Below, in pieces: positions 25,730 to 34,268 of a stretch of 55,488 nt of DNA. Below the pieces are notes generated by a model. It saw nothing but the letters and a program-made list of their open reading frames with translations. It was not told where the DNA came from and did no database searches. Each line of letters begins with the position of its first letter. Position 1 is the first letter of the stretch. Source of the DNA: an uncultured Actinomycetes bacterium (GTDB lineage: Bacteria; Actinomycetota; Actinomycetes; Nanopelagicales; Nanopelagicaceae); assembly GCA_937876245.1 (NCBI GenBank), contig CALEGP010000025.1, positions 1-55,488 on the forward strand, in the 5' to 3' direction. Made by a program: the position numbers and the translations under genes.

Positions 25730-26557
25730 ATGGATGGTCTACTCTTAACCATGGCCAAAATTAAGAGTTATCTAGTTGCATCTCACATCGGTCCAACTCT
25801 CTTGGTTACATTCGTTACCTTTCTTCTCGCAGCTAAACTCTGGTGGGAAGGACCGGCCTTTGTTATTGCGCTAGGAATCTTCCTAGGTCAATTGATTGTT
25901 GGATGGACCAACGATCTCTACGATTTCCGTGATGATTTAAGACATAACCGACTGAGAAAACCCTTGGTGAGTAGCGATTTAAAACCGGCAGAATTAAAAC
26001 GAGCAATTTTCATTGTCTTGCCAATCGCGCTCTTAGTTAATATCACTGGCCCACTTGGTTTGAAGGCGGGCTCAATCTCACTTCTTGGCATTGGAATTGG
26101 GGTTACATATAACTTTTACTTAAAACCCACCGCGCTCTCGCCAATTGCATATGCACTAGCCTTCGCTCTTCTTCCAGCAGCTCTTGTGATCTCTACTAAT
26201 CGAACACCCCCATATTGGTTGCTCTGGTCAGGAGCACTTCTTGGAATGGCCGCCCATTTCGCAAATGTTTTAAAAGATTTCAGAGAAGATAAATCAAGTG
26301 GAATTACGAGTTTGCCAATAACTTTAGGTCGCATCCCATCACGGATTATTGCTTCCGGCATGCTAATTGCAGCAACGGTGGTACTGCATAGCGCCAAGGC
26401 GAACACGACGGTTTTGGTCATCGGAATAGTCGCTGGAACATTGAGTATCTTTATGCCGCGATCGCTTCTCTTCAAGCTATTTATGTTCGTGGCACTTCTA
26501 GATGTCCTTCTCATGGTGACTGCCACCGGAGATCTCATTGGCTCGAATTCGATCTAG
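25730..26557 (+). CDS. UbiA-family prenyltransferase
   Basis: A 275-residue membrane prenyltransferase with about eight or nine hydrophobic segments. The first aspartate-rich motif is NDLYDFRDD (N61, D62, D65, D69 region), which binds the prenyl diphosphate through magnesium, and the second is DFREDKSSG near residue 184. Relatives transfer prenyl chains to aromatic acceptors in quinone or heme synthesis. The acceptor is not clear from this sequence. The start ATG stands 6 nt after TAATTT, the leaderless pattern; ATG 25751 is an alternative. The next gene's promoter lies inside its 3' end. Confidence 0.85.
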   Translation: MDGLLLTMAKIKSYLVASHIGPTLLVTFVTFLLAAKLWWEGPAFVIALGIFLGQLIVGWTNDLYDFRDDLRHNRLRKPLVSSDLKPAELKRAIFIVLPIALLVNITGPLGLKAGSISLLGIGIGVTYNFYLKPTALSPIAYALAFALLPAALVISTNRTPPYWLLWSGALLGMAAHFANVLKDFREDKSSGITSLPITLGRIPSRIIASGMLIAATVVLHSAKANTTVLVIGIVAGTLSIFMPRSLLFKLFMFVALLDVLLMVTATGDLIGSNSI

Positions 26558-26566
26558 TTCTATCCT
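26538..26566 (+). promoter_or_regulatory. Promoter of the DUF167 gene inside the UbiA 3' end
   Basis: TTGGCT (26538-26543) and TATCCT (26561-26566) are separated by exactly 17 bp and match -35 and -10 elements of the housekeeping sigma factor. Transcription would begin at about the ATG at 26573, 6 nt after the -10, giving a leaderless mRNA. There is no ribosome-binding site before that ATG. Confidence 0.6.
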
Positions 26567-26572
26567 GATCCC

Positions 26573-26881
26573 ATGGCCACGCCAAAAAATTCTGTGACAG
26601 AATTTATCTTCGAGATTCGAGTACGTGCCGGGGCATCTAAAAATAAGGTCGGCGGCACAGCAGGAGATCCGCCCAGGCTGATAGTTGCAGTCCAAGCCCC
26701 TGCAGTAGATGGTAAAGCGAATGCAGCAATCCGTAAGGAACTAGCTAGAGCATTTTCCCTTCGACAACGCGATTTCACAATACTTTCAGGCGAGACATCC
26801 CGAGATAAAAGGATCCAAGTGATAGGCGATATCAATGAAATAAGTGAGAGATATAGAGAGCTCTCCACCAACGTCCTGTGA
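26573..26881 (+). CDS. DUF167 (YggU) family protein
   Basis: A 102-residue DUF167 protein of standard length. The family signature is clear: RVRAGASKNKVGG, then VQAPAVDGKANAAIRKELARAFSLRQRDFTILSGETSRDKRIQV. The function of the family is unknown; structures show a small alpha/beta fold. It is expressed from its own promoter located within the UbiA-like gene's 3' end. The ATG is leaderless by pattern. The 103 bp that follow, before the convergent SDR gene, hold only a weak inverted repeat. Confidence 0.9.
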   Translation: MATPKNSVTEFIFEIRVRAGASKNKVGGTAGDPPRLIVAVQAPAVDGKANAAIRKELARAFSLRQRDFTILSGETSRDKRIQVIGDINEISERYRELSTNVL

Positions 26882-26984
26882 AAAGTTCGTCGCCCCCAAA
26901 TGTCAGAAATTTACGGTCCTTGTAGATCCAAATGGGATTCTAAATCCAGGAAAAATATTTAATTAACTACTCCACAGTTAGTTA

Positions 26985-27725
26985 TTAGCCGCGACCTATG
27001 TACGGCATCTTTGTAGCAAGCACCGTCATAAATTGTACATTTGCGTCGAGGGGCAACTCTGACATATACAAGACTGCATCGGCGACTATTTGCGGATTGA
27101 TTGTGGGTTCAACCATGGTCATCCCATTTGCCTGGATGGCTCCTTCGCGTTGGGAGGTTGCCATATTTGTATCGGCATTTCCAATATCAATTTGTCCACA
27201 TGCAATATTAAATGCACGTCCATCTAAGGAGGCAGACCTCGTCAGTCCAGTTACAGCATGCTTTGTTGCGGTATACGGTCCAGAATTTGGCCTTGGGACA
27301 TGAGCCGAAATTGAACCATTATTTATTATTCGACCGCCCTGTGGGTTCTGCGCCTTCATGACTCTAAATGCCTGTTGGACGCAATAGAAAACTCCACTGA
27401 TATTTGTATCTACAACCTTGCGCCATTCATCAATGCTCAGCTCCTCAATTGGAACACTGCGCGAGGGGATTCCAGCATTATTGAAAAGTAAATCTAGGCG
27501 ATCGAACTTACTTTCAACCTCTTCGAAGAGGGATAGAACGGACTCCGGGTCGCTAACATCACACACGATTGCCAGCGCATCATTTCCAGCCTCTTTAGCG
27601 ACTAGTGCAATCGCATCCTTATCTCGCCCAGTGACAATCACAGTCCAACCTTTTGTTGCCAGTGTAATTGCTGTCGCCCTGCCGATTCCACGGCTCGCCC
27701 CCGTAACTATGGCAATTTGCTTCAT
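26985..27725 (-). CDS. Short-chain dehydrogenase/reductase
   Basis: A 246-residue classical SDR with TGASRGIG (cofactor), [14 protein letters not shown] (catalytic Ser) and YTATKHA (YxxxK). The sequence [17 protein letters not shown] after the active site and the C-terminal MPYIGRG are shared by a group of uncharacterised SDRs in bacteria and fungi. Its ATG overlaps the end of the DenD-like gene by 4 bp, so both are made from one transcript. The pair probably works on one sugar acid or tetronate, but the substrate is an inference only. Confidence 0.87.
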   Translation of the reverse strand: MKQIAIVTGASRGIGRATAITLATKGWTVIVTGRDKDAIALVAKEAGNDALAIVCDVSDPESVLSLFEEVESKFDRLDLLFNNAGIPSRSVPIEELSIDEWRKVVDTNISGVFYCVQQAFRVMKAQNPQGGRIINNGSISAHVPRPNSGPYTATKHAVTGLTRSASLDGRAFNIACGQIDIGNADTNMATSQREGAIQANGMTMVEPTINPQIVADAVLYMSELPLDANVQFMTVLATKMPYIGRG

Positions 27726-28720
27726 TTTTCTAACCCTGGAATTCTTCCACCAAGTTCATCATTGATATGGACTTGAATTATTTCATCAAAAGTTGATTCA
27801 CATTTAAAACCAAGTGCTTTAGCCCTCTTACTGGCAAATGGTGGTGGATTCCAATTTGCCACCATCTTTTCTACAAACGGATCTCGCTCCTCCTTTATCA
27901 GTGCAACAATTTCATCTCCTGCAATACGACGAAGCGATTCAATCTCATCACCAAGCGATGCCGCAACTCCTGGCATCATTAAACATCTTCTATCCTCGAG
28001 CAGAGAGGTGTCTAGAGTGGCCGCATTAATTAAGAAACCTACAGCCGATCGTGGTGATACGAAAATATTTGTCACTTCTTTACCTGCTGGAAGAATCGCC
28101 TTTAGTCCGAGAAGTGGTTCGCGGATGATGTTTGAAAATAAACCTGATGCAGCTTTATTAGGCAGACCAGGGCGAACACAAATTGTCGGGAGGCGAATGC
28201 CGATTCCGTCCAAAAAATCACGTCTGCTGTAGTCGTTTAATAGAAGTTCACTCATCGCTTTTTGAGTCCCGTAGCTCGTCTTTGGCTGGAGATGAAAATC
28301 ATCACTGACTACATCTGGGTAAGGTCCACCGTAAACCGCGACCGAGGAAGTAAATACAACTTTTGGGCAGTAACTATTCCCAATGTTTCTAATGGCTTCA
28401 AATAGATTACGAGTACCATCGACGTTTACTCGGTAGCCCTTTTCAAAATCTGCCTCCGCCTCCCCAGAGACTACTGCCGCCAAATGAAAAATTAAATCAG
28501 GTCTATTTGAAACCAGAGAGTCTGCGACTTCTTGGGACGTAATATCTGCAATTTTAATGACAGTTTCGAAATCAGCATTTGCCGGTACTTTGGGTTCGAT
28601 AAAAACATCTGCGAGGGTAACTTGATTAATTTTGGCATCGAGCAACTTATTATTCTGCGCAAGCTCATTTACAAGTTTTTGACCTAGCATTCCGCCGCCA
28701 CCAATGACGAGAATATGCAT
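27722..28720 (-). CDS. NAD-dependent epimerase/dehydratase, D-erythronate dehydrogenase (DenD)-like
   Basis: A 332-residue extended SDR. The cofactor motif is IGGGGMLG (residues 6-13), the serine region TSSVAVYG and the YxxxK motif YGTQK. The block [30 protein letters not shown] is typical of the DenD group, which oxidises D-erythronate to 2-oxo-tetronate; other members act on nucleotide sugars. No tetronate kinase or isomerase gene is next to it, so the assignment stays at family level. The start ATG stands 6 nt after TATCGT, a leaderless pattern. Confidence 0.78.
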   Translation of the reverse strand: MHILVIGGGGMLGQKLVNELAQNNKLLDAKINQVTLADVFIEPKVPANADFETVIKIADITSQEVADSLVSNRPDLIFHLAAVVSGEAEADFEKGYRVNVDGTRNLFEAIRNIGNSYCPKVVFTSSVAVYGGPYPDVVSDDFHLQPKTSYGTQKAMSELLLNDYSRRDFLDGIGIRLPTICVRPGLPNKAASGLFSNIIREPLLGLKAILPAGKEVTNIFVSPRSAVGFLINAATLDTSLLEDRRCLMMPGVAASLGDEIESLRRIAGDEIVALIKEERDPFVEKMVANWNPPPFASKRAKALGFKCESTFDEIIQVHINDELGGRIPGLEK

Positions 28721-28858
28721 ATCGCAACGATAATCTATTTCATTGGATATGTGAAGAGAGCGAGAAGGCCTTGCTTCTGAGGCGACAATTAATTATGTTC
28801 TTCCGCTCTGTTGGAGCCGACTCAATTCGTGCCACCCGGAGTTCATGACCTTTGCTTA

Positions 28859-29758
28859 TCATTTCCACCAATTTTTTCCATTTCGGTAATGGCAGGTCAA
28901 TATGTTCTTACACATCACATCCAGCGTTATTGCTCCATTGTATTGCTCCCTAATATCGCCCCAGGTAATCATTCCTAGAACTCTTCCTTCGTTATCGACC
29001 AGTGGTCCGCCGCTGCTGCCATGAGAAACATTGTTTGTAAAGAAAATGTCTCGATAGGTTGTATTAACTACATTGCCAAATGCAACAGAGCCTTCATAAC
29101 CATCGGCACTGCCATATGCCATAACCCAATACCCCGGGAAAGGGTAATTATCGGAGAGAGGAAGGGTTGGGACTTTCAGTTTCGTTGCCAAAACTGCGAG
29201 GTCATTTTTCTTATCCCACTTAACTAAAACCGCTTTCCTAGGTTTTTCATACAAGAGAGCCACTGATATTTTTCCATCAACATTGATGCACTTCTTAATT
29301 ACATGGTGGTTGGTAATAAGAGTCGTTGGGTAAACAAATTGCACATTGGTCTCAAGCTCAATCGCGAAAGCAGTACCTTGAATCCCTGATTTTGGCCCCG
29401 TCTCACACCAAACTGTCACAGTCGATGCCTGAGTCTTGTTGACTAAATCTTCAACACTTCTTGGTTGCACATAACCATCGTGCACAGGATCGGAGTTCTG
29501 ATAATTAAGATATGGTCCAATTCCTAAATATACTCCGGTGCCACCAAGCAGGACCGCAACCAATGCAAGGCCACCAGCAAAACGCTTCAGTACTCGATTA
29601 AGAAAAGAGAATGGCCTTCGTATTAAGGAAAATACAATCTGCAATCGAGATCGCCAATTAGATCTGCGAAGTTTCTGCACGGCATCGGCTTCGACAGCCA
29701 AACCTTCACCACTTGGTTCGGGGGCCGGCACAGCATTTGCTACCTCATCCTCGCTCAT
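28859..29758 (-). CDS. Membrane-anchored trypsin-like serine protease
   Basis: A 299-residue HtrA/S1C-like protease without a PDZ domain. A basic cytoplasmic N-terminus of about 60 residues is followed by one membrane segment (AGGLALVAVLLGG), then an extracytoplasmic protease domain with H152 (TNHHVI), D186 (NDLAVL) and S249 (GSSGGP). I chose ATG 29758, which overlaps the stop of the zinc-ribbon gene by 14 bp and has AAGG about 8 nt upstream; ATG 29818 would add 20 residues but overlap that gene by 74 bp. Likely role: surface protein quality control or stress sensing. Confidence 0.85.
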   Translation of the reverse strand: MSEDEVANAVPAPEPSGEGLAVEADAVQKLRRSNWRSRLQIVFSLIRRPFSFLNRVLKRFAGGLALVAVLLGGTGVYLGIGPYLNYQNSDPVHDGYVQPRSVEDLVNKTQASTVTVWCETGPKSGIQGTAFAIELETNVQFVYPTTLITNHHVIKKCINVDGKISVALLYEKPRKAVLVKWDKKNDLAVLATKLKVPTLPLSDNYPFPGYWVMAYGSADGYEGSVAFGNVVNTTYRDIFFTNNVSHGSSGGPLVDNEGRVLGMITWGDIREQYNGAITLDVMCKNILTCHYRNGKNWWK

Positions 29759-29960
29759 GCCACCTACCTTGCCATTCACACTTCCTGCATGCAATTTCTG
29801 GATCACTTCCATCGCCATTCATACAACACCCACCCACCGCGTACTTCTCGAAGTCAAAGCCATCTCCTGGCATGCCATAGAGAATCTTTCGAATATTTCC
29901 TTTCTCTCCGCATTGCGGACAGATAAGAGAGCCAAGGGTTGGCCGACGTTTAGTGCGCAT
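29745..29960 (-). CDS. Small zinc-ribbon protein
   Basis: A 71-residue protein with a zinc ribbon: C14-x2-C17 (CPQCG) and C58-x2-C61 (CRKCEW), plus adjacent C45-C46 in the middle (GGCCMNGDGSDP). The rest is polar with no membrane segment. The ATG is 7 nt after TATAGT, so a leaderless transcript is likely; a GTG 9 bp further upstream is the alternative. Its 3' end overlaps the protease gene start, which suggests joint expression. It has the look of a conserved small zinc-ribbon family; no function can be assigned. Confidence 0.7.
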   Translation of the reverse strand: MRTKRRPTLGSLICPQCGEKGNIRKILYGMPGDGFDFEKYAVGGCCMNGDGSDPEIACRKCEWQGRWHERG

Positions 29961-30069
29961 AGTCAGCACTATAGAAGGGGGGACTGACAGCTATCCGGTG
30001 ATTAAGAGTGAATGATGACGTTTCCGCCGAGAATCATTGATTTCCTAATGCGAGTGCTAGCGTTGACAA

Positions 30070-31275
30070 ATGTTGAATTCAACACCGGGGCGAATTAATC
30101 GACCCAAACGCGCTATTTTTGCCATCGCAATCCTGGTACTTATCCCTTCGATTAGTTATGGGCTTTTATTTGCTTCGACCGGATTCTTGCAACTCTCTAG
30201 GGCGCTAGTCTGGCGCGATGCCGATGTCGGCGATATCAACCGGTTTCCTGCCCGTGTGATTAAGGCATCGATCCCTTCTAAATTCGCAACGGTATTGGAC
30301 GAAAAAACCACGCAGGCATTTGGTTTACTTGATATGTCCCACATCGGATTTCCAGGCCTAATTATTAATTCAAAAGAAGCGCTGGGTAGTTTTCTGACCA
30401 GCTCTGACACAACTGCGTTTCTAGTTGTGCGCAAGGGAGTTCTAGTGCATGAATGGTATGGCGAAGGGATAAAACGAGAAACTTTACAGACTTCCTTCTC
30501 TGTCTCCAAGTCCTTCCTCTCAACATTGATTGGCATAGCGATTCATGATGGAAGCATTGGGTCTTTGGATGATCCAATAACGGAGTACATTCCAGAATTG
30601 CTTAAAAAAGACCCACGTTTTGGGGCAGTCACTCTTAAACACCTCATCACCATGACATCAGGTCTGGCGTATATTGACAAAAAGACACCTTTCAGCGACG
30701 CCGCAGACACTTACTATTCACCCAATCTGCGATCGACCGCCCTTTCAGCAGTAATAACTGAGCCACCAGGAAAGACTTTTTTATATAACAACTACAATCC
30801 ATTATTAGTTGGGATGGCCTTAGAAAGAGCGACCGGTCAAAAAGTTGCTGACTATATGAGTAAAGTTTTGTGGGCACCACTTGGAGCCGAGTCTGATGCA
30901 TCCTGGAGCTTAGACAGTACATTTAGCGGTTTTGAGAAAATGGAAAGCGGCCTGAATGCGCGAGCAATCGACTTCGCTAGGTTTGGAACGATGTTCTCTC
31001 ATGGAGGGGTCGTCGATGGTAGGCAGGTTGTTCCTGAAAAATGGATTAGCGAAGCCACTGCCATGGACACAACAAGTGACCCTAGCGAAAATTATCAATA
31101 CTTCTGGTGGACATATCAGAATAACCAATTCGCAGCACAGGGAAATAAGGGGCAATATATTTTGGTCGCACCTGAACAGGACACGGTAATAGTGCGATTA
31201 GGTCGGAAGGAAACTTTTTTCTGGCCAACTCTAATGATGGACCTAACTCATGCACTAGAAATAACAACTAGGTAG
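30070..31275 (+). CDS. Serine hydrolase, class C beta-lactamase family
   Basis: A 401-residue penicillin-binding-protein-like serine hydrolase. An N-terminal membrane anchor or signal segment (residues 14-34) places the enzyme outside the membrane. The SxxK motif is S144-V-S-K147 in TSFSVSKSF, and YNNYNPLL provides the Tyr-x-Asn element. GTMFSHGGVVDGRQVVPEKWI is a typical block of this family, which includes esterases, D-aminopeptidases and beta-lactamases. The true substrate is unknown. The ATG stands 6 nt after TAGCGT (leaderless pattern). No partner gene is adjacent. Confidence 0.87.
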   Translation: MLNSTPGRINRPKRAIFAIAILVLIPSISYGLLFASTGFLQLSRALVWRDADVGDINRFPARVIKASIPSKFATVLDEKTTQAFGLLDMSHIGFPGLIINSKEALGSFLTSSDTTAFLVVRKGVLVHEWYGEGIKRETLQTSFSVSKSFLSTLIGIAIHDGSIGSLDDPITEYIPELLKKDPRFGAVTLKHLITMTSGLAYIDKKTPFSDAADTYYSPNLRSTALSAVITEPPGKTFLYNNYNPLLVGMALERATGQKVADYMSKVLWAPLGAESDASWSLDSTFSGFEKMESGLNARAIDFARFGTMFSHGGVVDGRQVVPEKWISEATAMDTTSDPSENYQYFWWTYQNNQFAAQGNKGQYILVAPEQDTVIVRLGRKETFFWPTLMMDLTHALEITTR

Positions 31276-31696
31276 TTAGTAACTAAGTAAGCTAGATCAA
31301 GCGCAAGATATTTTGGATCGTGCGGGGCCATCGGCGATGTTTTGGATGACGGATATTGCGGCACAACTTGCTTTCTTGGCTGCGGCACAAGTCAATGGAA
31401 TTTCTACCAATGTTGGCGTGGAGGTAGGCGAGAGCGCTACCCCTGAGGCGATCATTAATGTTGTGGTTCTGGGTTATGGCAAGTACTCAAAGCGGAGACT
31501 GAATTTTTCATTGCTTAATCCTTGCCTTTAGCATCTGCCGTAGGTAAAGCGGGAGCGAAGTACAAATCAGTTGGACAAATAACGGTGACTATATTTCGAT
31601 CACTAATTGAGCGTCGAAAAATATGCAGATTTGATAGACATTGCGTAGTAGGTATGTTCTCCAATATTTTCTCGGTTTCTGATTACAATGAATTTT
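31276..31696 (+). other. Gene-poor 421-bp stretch, possible gene remnant
   Basis: I see no convincing gene here. One frame is open from about 31283 to 31531 with gene-like composition (for example the residues WMTDIAAQLAFLAAAQVNG and VGESATPEAIINVVVLG) but has only a TTG (31313) as start and no ribosome-binding site, and it ends in a low-complexity tail. It may be the decayed remains of a gene. The last 30 bp hold TACAAT, the probable -10 of the next gene. Confidence 0.35.
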
Positions 31697-32596
31697 ATGA
31701 ATCTGTCGACCAATAAGAGCAAGTCATGGCTTCCCTATTTTATCGCGCTTTCATTCGCCTGGGGCTCTACATTCATATTCATTAAGGTGTGTTTAGAATT
31801 TTTAACTCCAATTGGTGTGGCATTTGCGCGATTTGGGTTAGGCGCGCTCTTTATGTTGTTATACAGCACAAGACTTAAACTGAAGTTTCCTCGCGAAAAG
31901 AAGATCCTAATTCATCTTTTTGTGCTCTCTTTATTTTTTAATTCTCTATTTGGCATCTTACTTGCTCTTGCAGAGACTGGGATAAGTTCTGTGCTCGCGG
32001 GTTTAGGAGCATCAATCGTTCCCCTAATGACCCTCTTCTTTGTTGCCCTAGTTTTTAGAAGTGAGAAATTAGGTACTGATCAAATAGCTGGTCTGGTTAT
32101 TGGCTTTCTTGGGGCCTTGATGATTGTCGGTGTGTGGAAGGGGATAGGAGATAGCCCATGGTGGGCAATGCTTGCCTTACTAGGTGCCACTATGTGTTAC
32201 GGAGCTTCCTACCCATACACAAAGAAGTACATTCTGCCCCATGGAATAAGACCAGAGGTAATGGCAACGACGCAGCTTTGTTTTTCAGCCGCGACGCTCT
32301 TGCCACTATTTATATTTTTTGGTGTAAAGCAAGCACCAGAAAATTCGGGACAAATAGGTGCAGCAATCTGCATTGGTGTTATTTGTAGCGGCATTGCCTA
32401 TGTGTGGAACTTCAAAATCCAAGCCGCCGCTGGTTCTATAGTTGCCTCAACCACCATGTATGTAATACCTATCGTTTCAACCATTCTAGGAATTACGGTT
32501 TTAGGCGAATCTATTACCTGGAATGAACCAGTTGGATGTGCAATCGTTTTGCTGGGAGCGGCAATTAGCCAGGGCCGGATAAATCTCAAATCGTAA
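31697..32596 (+). CDS. DMT-family transporter (EamA)
   Basis: A 299-residue drug/metabolite transporter with about ten membrane segments in two EamA repeats. FAWGSTFIFIK in the first helix and TPIGVAFARFGLGALF in the second are typical; the second repeat holds ICSGIAYVWNFKIQ and VLGESITWNEPVGCAIVLLGA. Members export amino acids, metabolites or nucleosides. I chose ATG 31697 because it stands 6 nt after TACAAT; ATG 31688 would lie inside that element. Stand-alone gene; the substrate is unknown. Confidence 0.88.
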   Translation: MNLSTNKSKSWLPYFIALSFAWGSTFIFIKVCLEFLTPIGVAFARFGLGALFMLLYSTRLKLKFPREKKILIHLFVLSLFFNSLFGILLALAETGISSVLAGLGASIVPLMTLFFVALVFRSEKLGTDQIAGLVIGFLGALMIVGVWKGIGDSPWWAMLALLGATMCYGASYPYTKKYILPHGIRPEVMATTQLCFSAATLLPLFIFFGVKQAPENSGQIGAAICIGVICSGIAYVWNFKIQAAAGSIVASTTMYVIPIVSTILGITVLGESITWNEPVGCAIVLLGAAISQGRINLKS

Positions 32597-32627
32597 AATA
32601 TGGGCGTTTCGGCATTTTCGGGCAATT

Positions 32628-32641
32628 ACCAGAGCTCTGGT
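32628..32641. repeat. 14-bp palindrome after the transporter gene
   Basis: ACCAGAGCTCTGGT is a perfect palindrome, 32 bp after the EamA stop. As RNA its loop would be too tight for a normal terminator, so a protein-binding site is as likely. Confidence 0.35.
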
Positions 32642-32717
32642 GAGTTGTTACGGGCAAGGCCCTCGGGCCCAGTGATTGCGGTTTAACGGAAACTTCTAAC
32701 GCGCACTTCCTACTCTT

Positions 32718-32735
32718 GCTCGATACGATTCGAGC
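32718..32735. promoter_or_regulatory. Inverted repeat upstream of the CDGSH-like gene
   Basis: GCTCGA (32718-32723) and TCGAGC (32730-32735) flank TACGAT, which may itself be a -10 element. The site is 28 bp before the small gene's start, where an operator would act. Confidence 0.4.
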
Positions 32736-32762
32736 CTTCAAAACTAGAGAAAGAAGGAAATC

Positions 32763-32912
32763 ATGGGAGCTTGTCAGTGCGGTTACACAACGGATCCAGA
32801 GAAGAACTGCAACGGAACTCATAAAGTGGTCCAGGCAGTGAAGGCAGATATTGCTGAGCAGCTGGAAGCTGCTGGCTTTCCACATGCATCTGAATTTGTG
32901 AAGAATAAGTAG
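32763..32912 (+). CDS. 49-residue CDGSH-like iron-sulfur miniprotein
   Basis: A short gene of 49 codons. The ATG has a good ribosome-binding site (AAGGA, 6 nt upstream). Residues 4-20 read C-x-C-G-x-T, six residues, then C-N-G-T-H, which resembles the CDGSH iron-sulfur motif (C-x-C-x2-S/T-x3-P-x-C-D-G-S-H) with C4, C6, C16 and H20 as possible 2Fe-2S ligands. It differs by one extra residue before the third Cys and by Asn for Asp. The rest is one amphipathic helix (AVKADIAEQLEAAG) and a short tail. Possible redox or cluster-carrier role; no partner is seen. Family membership is my inference from the motif. Confidence 0.65.
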   Translation: MGACQCGYTTDPEKNCNGTHKVVQAVKADIAEQLEAAGFPHASEFVKNK

Positions 32913-33043
32913 ATACTTTGCTTTTGCCGCTACTTTGAAGAGCTCTTCAGATGGTGCCGGGCTTAAGGTAACTCACATATACCAAGGTGGCCACTGAAGG
33001 GTTTTAGGAATAAAGTCATAGGTAAGAGAAAAGAGAAGTTACG

Positions 33044-33667
33044 ATGCAGATCAACATAGATAAGAAATCGGGAATATTTATTGCTGTGATTGCCGTCTTA
33101 TTAATAATAATTATGGCGATGGGGATGTCAGGAAGAAGTGATAGTAGCTTCTTTGGAATGGACCACAATGACGGATATATGATGAATGAGAATGGTTCTT
33201 CTTCTGTAAGTGATTTAACAGGATCCGACATTATGTTTTTTCAGATGATGATTCCTCATCACCAACAGGCTGTCGAAATTTCTGATCTTGCACTAGCCAA
33301 GAGCAAAGATTCCGAACTGCTTGCCTTAGCTAGAGAAATTCGAGATGGCCAAGCTTCTGAGATTATTACAATGAGGGCATGGCTAGATGCTGCGAATGCC
33401 GAGATAGATATGGGCCATCATATGGAAGATGCCATGGGCGGAATGTTGGATGATTCAGAACTTGCCCAGTTAGACGCTGCAAATGGAAAAAGTTTTGATC
33501 TCTTGTGGCTGTCAGGAATGACCGAACACCATGATGGTGCACTTCATATGACATCAATGATTCGAGACTCCAACAGTGCACAAATTAAGAAGTTTGGTGA
33601 GGCCATAGTTATCACCCAGAGCGAACAGATTACTCAAATGACTGCAATGATGAAGCGAATGGGCTGA
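33044..33667 (+). CDS. DUF305 domain protein, membrane-anchored
   Basis: A 207-residue protein with one N-terminal membrane segment (residues 12-29) followed by an extracytoplasmic, ferritin-like helical DUF305 domain. The two signature His pairs are MMIPHHQQAVEIS and MTEHHDGALHM; methionine- and histidine-rich stretches around them (DMGHHMEDAMGGM) suggest copper or other metal binding. AGAGAAG lies upstream of the ATG. DUF305 proteins are often found with copper-handling genes, though none is recognisable here. The DoxX-like membrane protein follows 116 bp later. Confidence 0.9.
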   Translation: MQINIDKKSGIFIAVIAVLLIIIMAMGMSGRSDSSFFGMDHNDGYMMNENGSSSVSDLTGSDIMFFQMMIPHHQQAVEISDLALAKSKDSELLALAREIRDGQASEIITMRAWLDAANAEIDMGHHMEDAMGGMLDDSELAQLDAANGKSFDLLWLSGMTEHHDGALHMTSMIRDSNSAQIKKFGEAIVITQSEQITQMTAMMKRMG

Positions 33668-33677
33668 ATTCGGAGCA

Positions 33678-33694
33678 CCAGAATTCTCTTCTGG
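33678..33694 (+). terminator. Hairpin after the DUF305 gene
   Basis: CCAGAA (33678-33683) and TTCTGG (33689-33694) form a 6-bp stem around a 5-nt loop, 10 bp after the stop. Without a T tract it is only a weak terminator candidate. Confidence 0.35.
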
Positions 33695-33783
33695 AGCAGG
33701 AGTCGGTTTCAGAGTTGAGAGAATTTCAAGATCGGCATCGAAATCAAAAGTTGGTGAACGGATGCTAACAAAGTGAAAATAAG

Positions 33784-34218
33784 GTGAATACTTACCTCAT
33801 GCAATGGCTTCGAAGAGTGCCCCAGATAGTTCTAGGGATTGCACTTGTCTATGCAGGGCTGGGACATCTGACTACAAGCCGTCTAGAGTTTCAGGCACAG
33901 GTACCGACAGTGCTACAGGATTATGCAGATTTTGTTGTACTGGCATCCGGAGTACTTGAAATACTTTTGGGAATTGGTTTGATCATACTGTGGGGGTATC
34001 GAACACAGATCGGTTTATTGGTTGGAATTTTCTTTGTTGCAGTTTTCTGGGGAAATATCTCGCAGTATGTGAATGGTGTTGATGCCTTTGGATTGAATAA
34101 CGACAGAGCTAGATTTACCCGGTTGCTCTTTCAGCCCTTATTGGTTGCGTGGGCATTGGGTAGTACGGGGGCGTGGCGTGAAATCAGGGCGTTTGTGGAA
34201 TTACACTTAAAAAGTTGA
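33784..34218 (+). CDS. DoxX-like membrane protein
   Basis: A 144-residue DoxX/DoxD-type membrane protein with four hydrophobic segments. The first, VPQIVLGIALVYAGLGHL, is characteristic of the family; the others are VVLASGVLEILLGIGLIILW, IGLLVGIFFVAVFWGNIS and a weaker last one near LLFQPLLVAWAL. The family is linked to redox or stress functions but is poorly defined. The start is GTG 33784; ATG 33799, 6 nt after AATACT, is a fair alternative. It has the same direction as the DUF305 gene, separated by a hairpin. Confidence 0.78.
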   Translation: MNTYLMQWLRRVPQIVLGIALVYAGLGHLTTSRLEFQAQVPTVLQDYADFVVLASGVLEILLGIGLIILWGYRTQIGLLVGIFFVAVFWGNISQYVNGVDAFGLNNDRARFTRLLFQPLLVAWALGSTGAWREIRAFVELHLKS

Positions 34219-34268
34219 AAGCAGTCGCCCAATCTATGACGACTGCTTCCACAATAACTTCTGATTAA

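Noticed and set aside
31522-31716. Open frame of 64 codons before the DMT transporter gene
   Set aside because: No ribosome-binding site or domain; it overlaps the transporter start and its -10 element.
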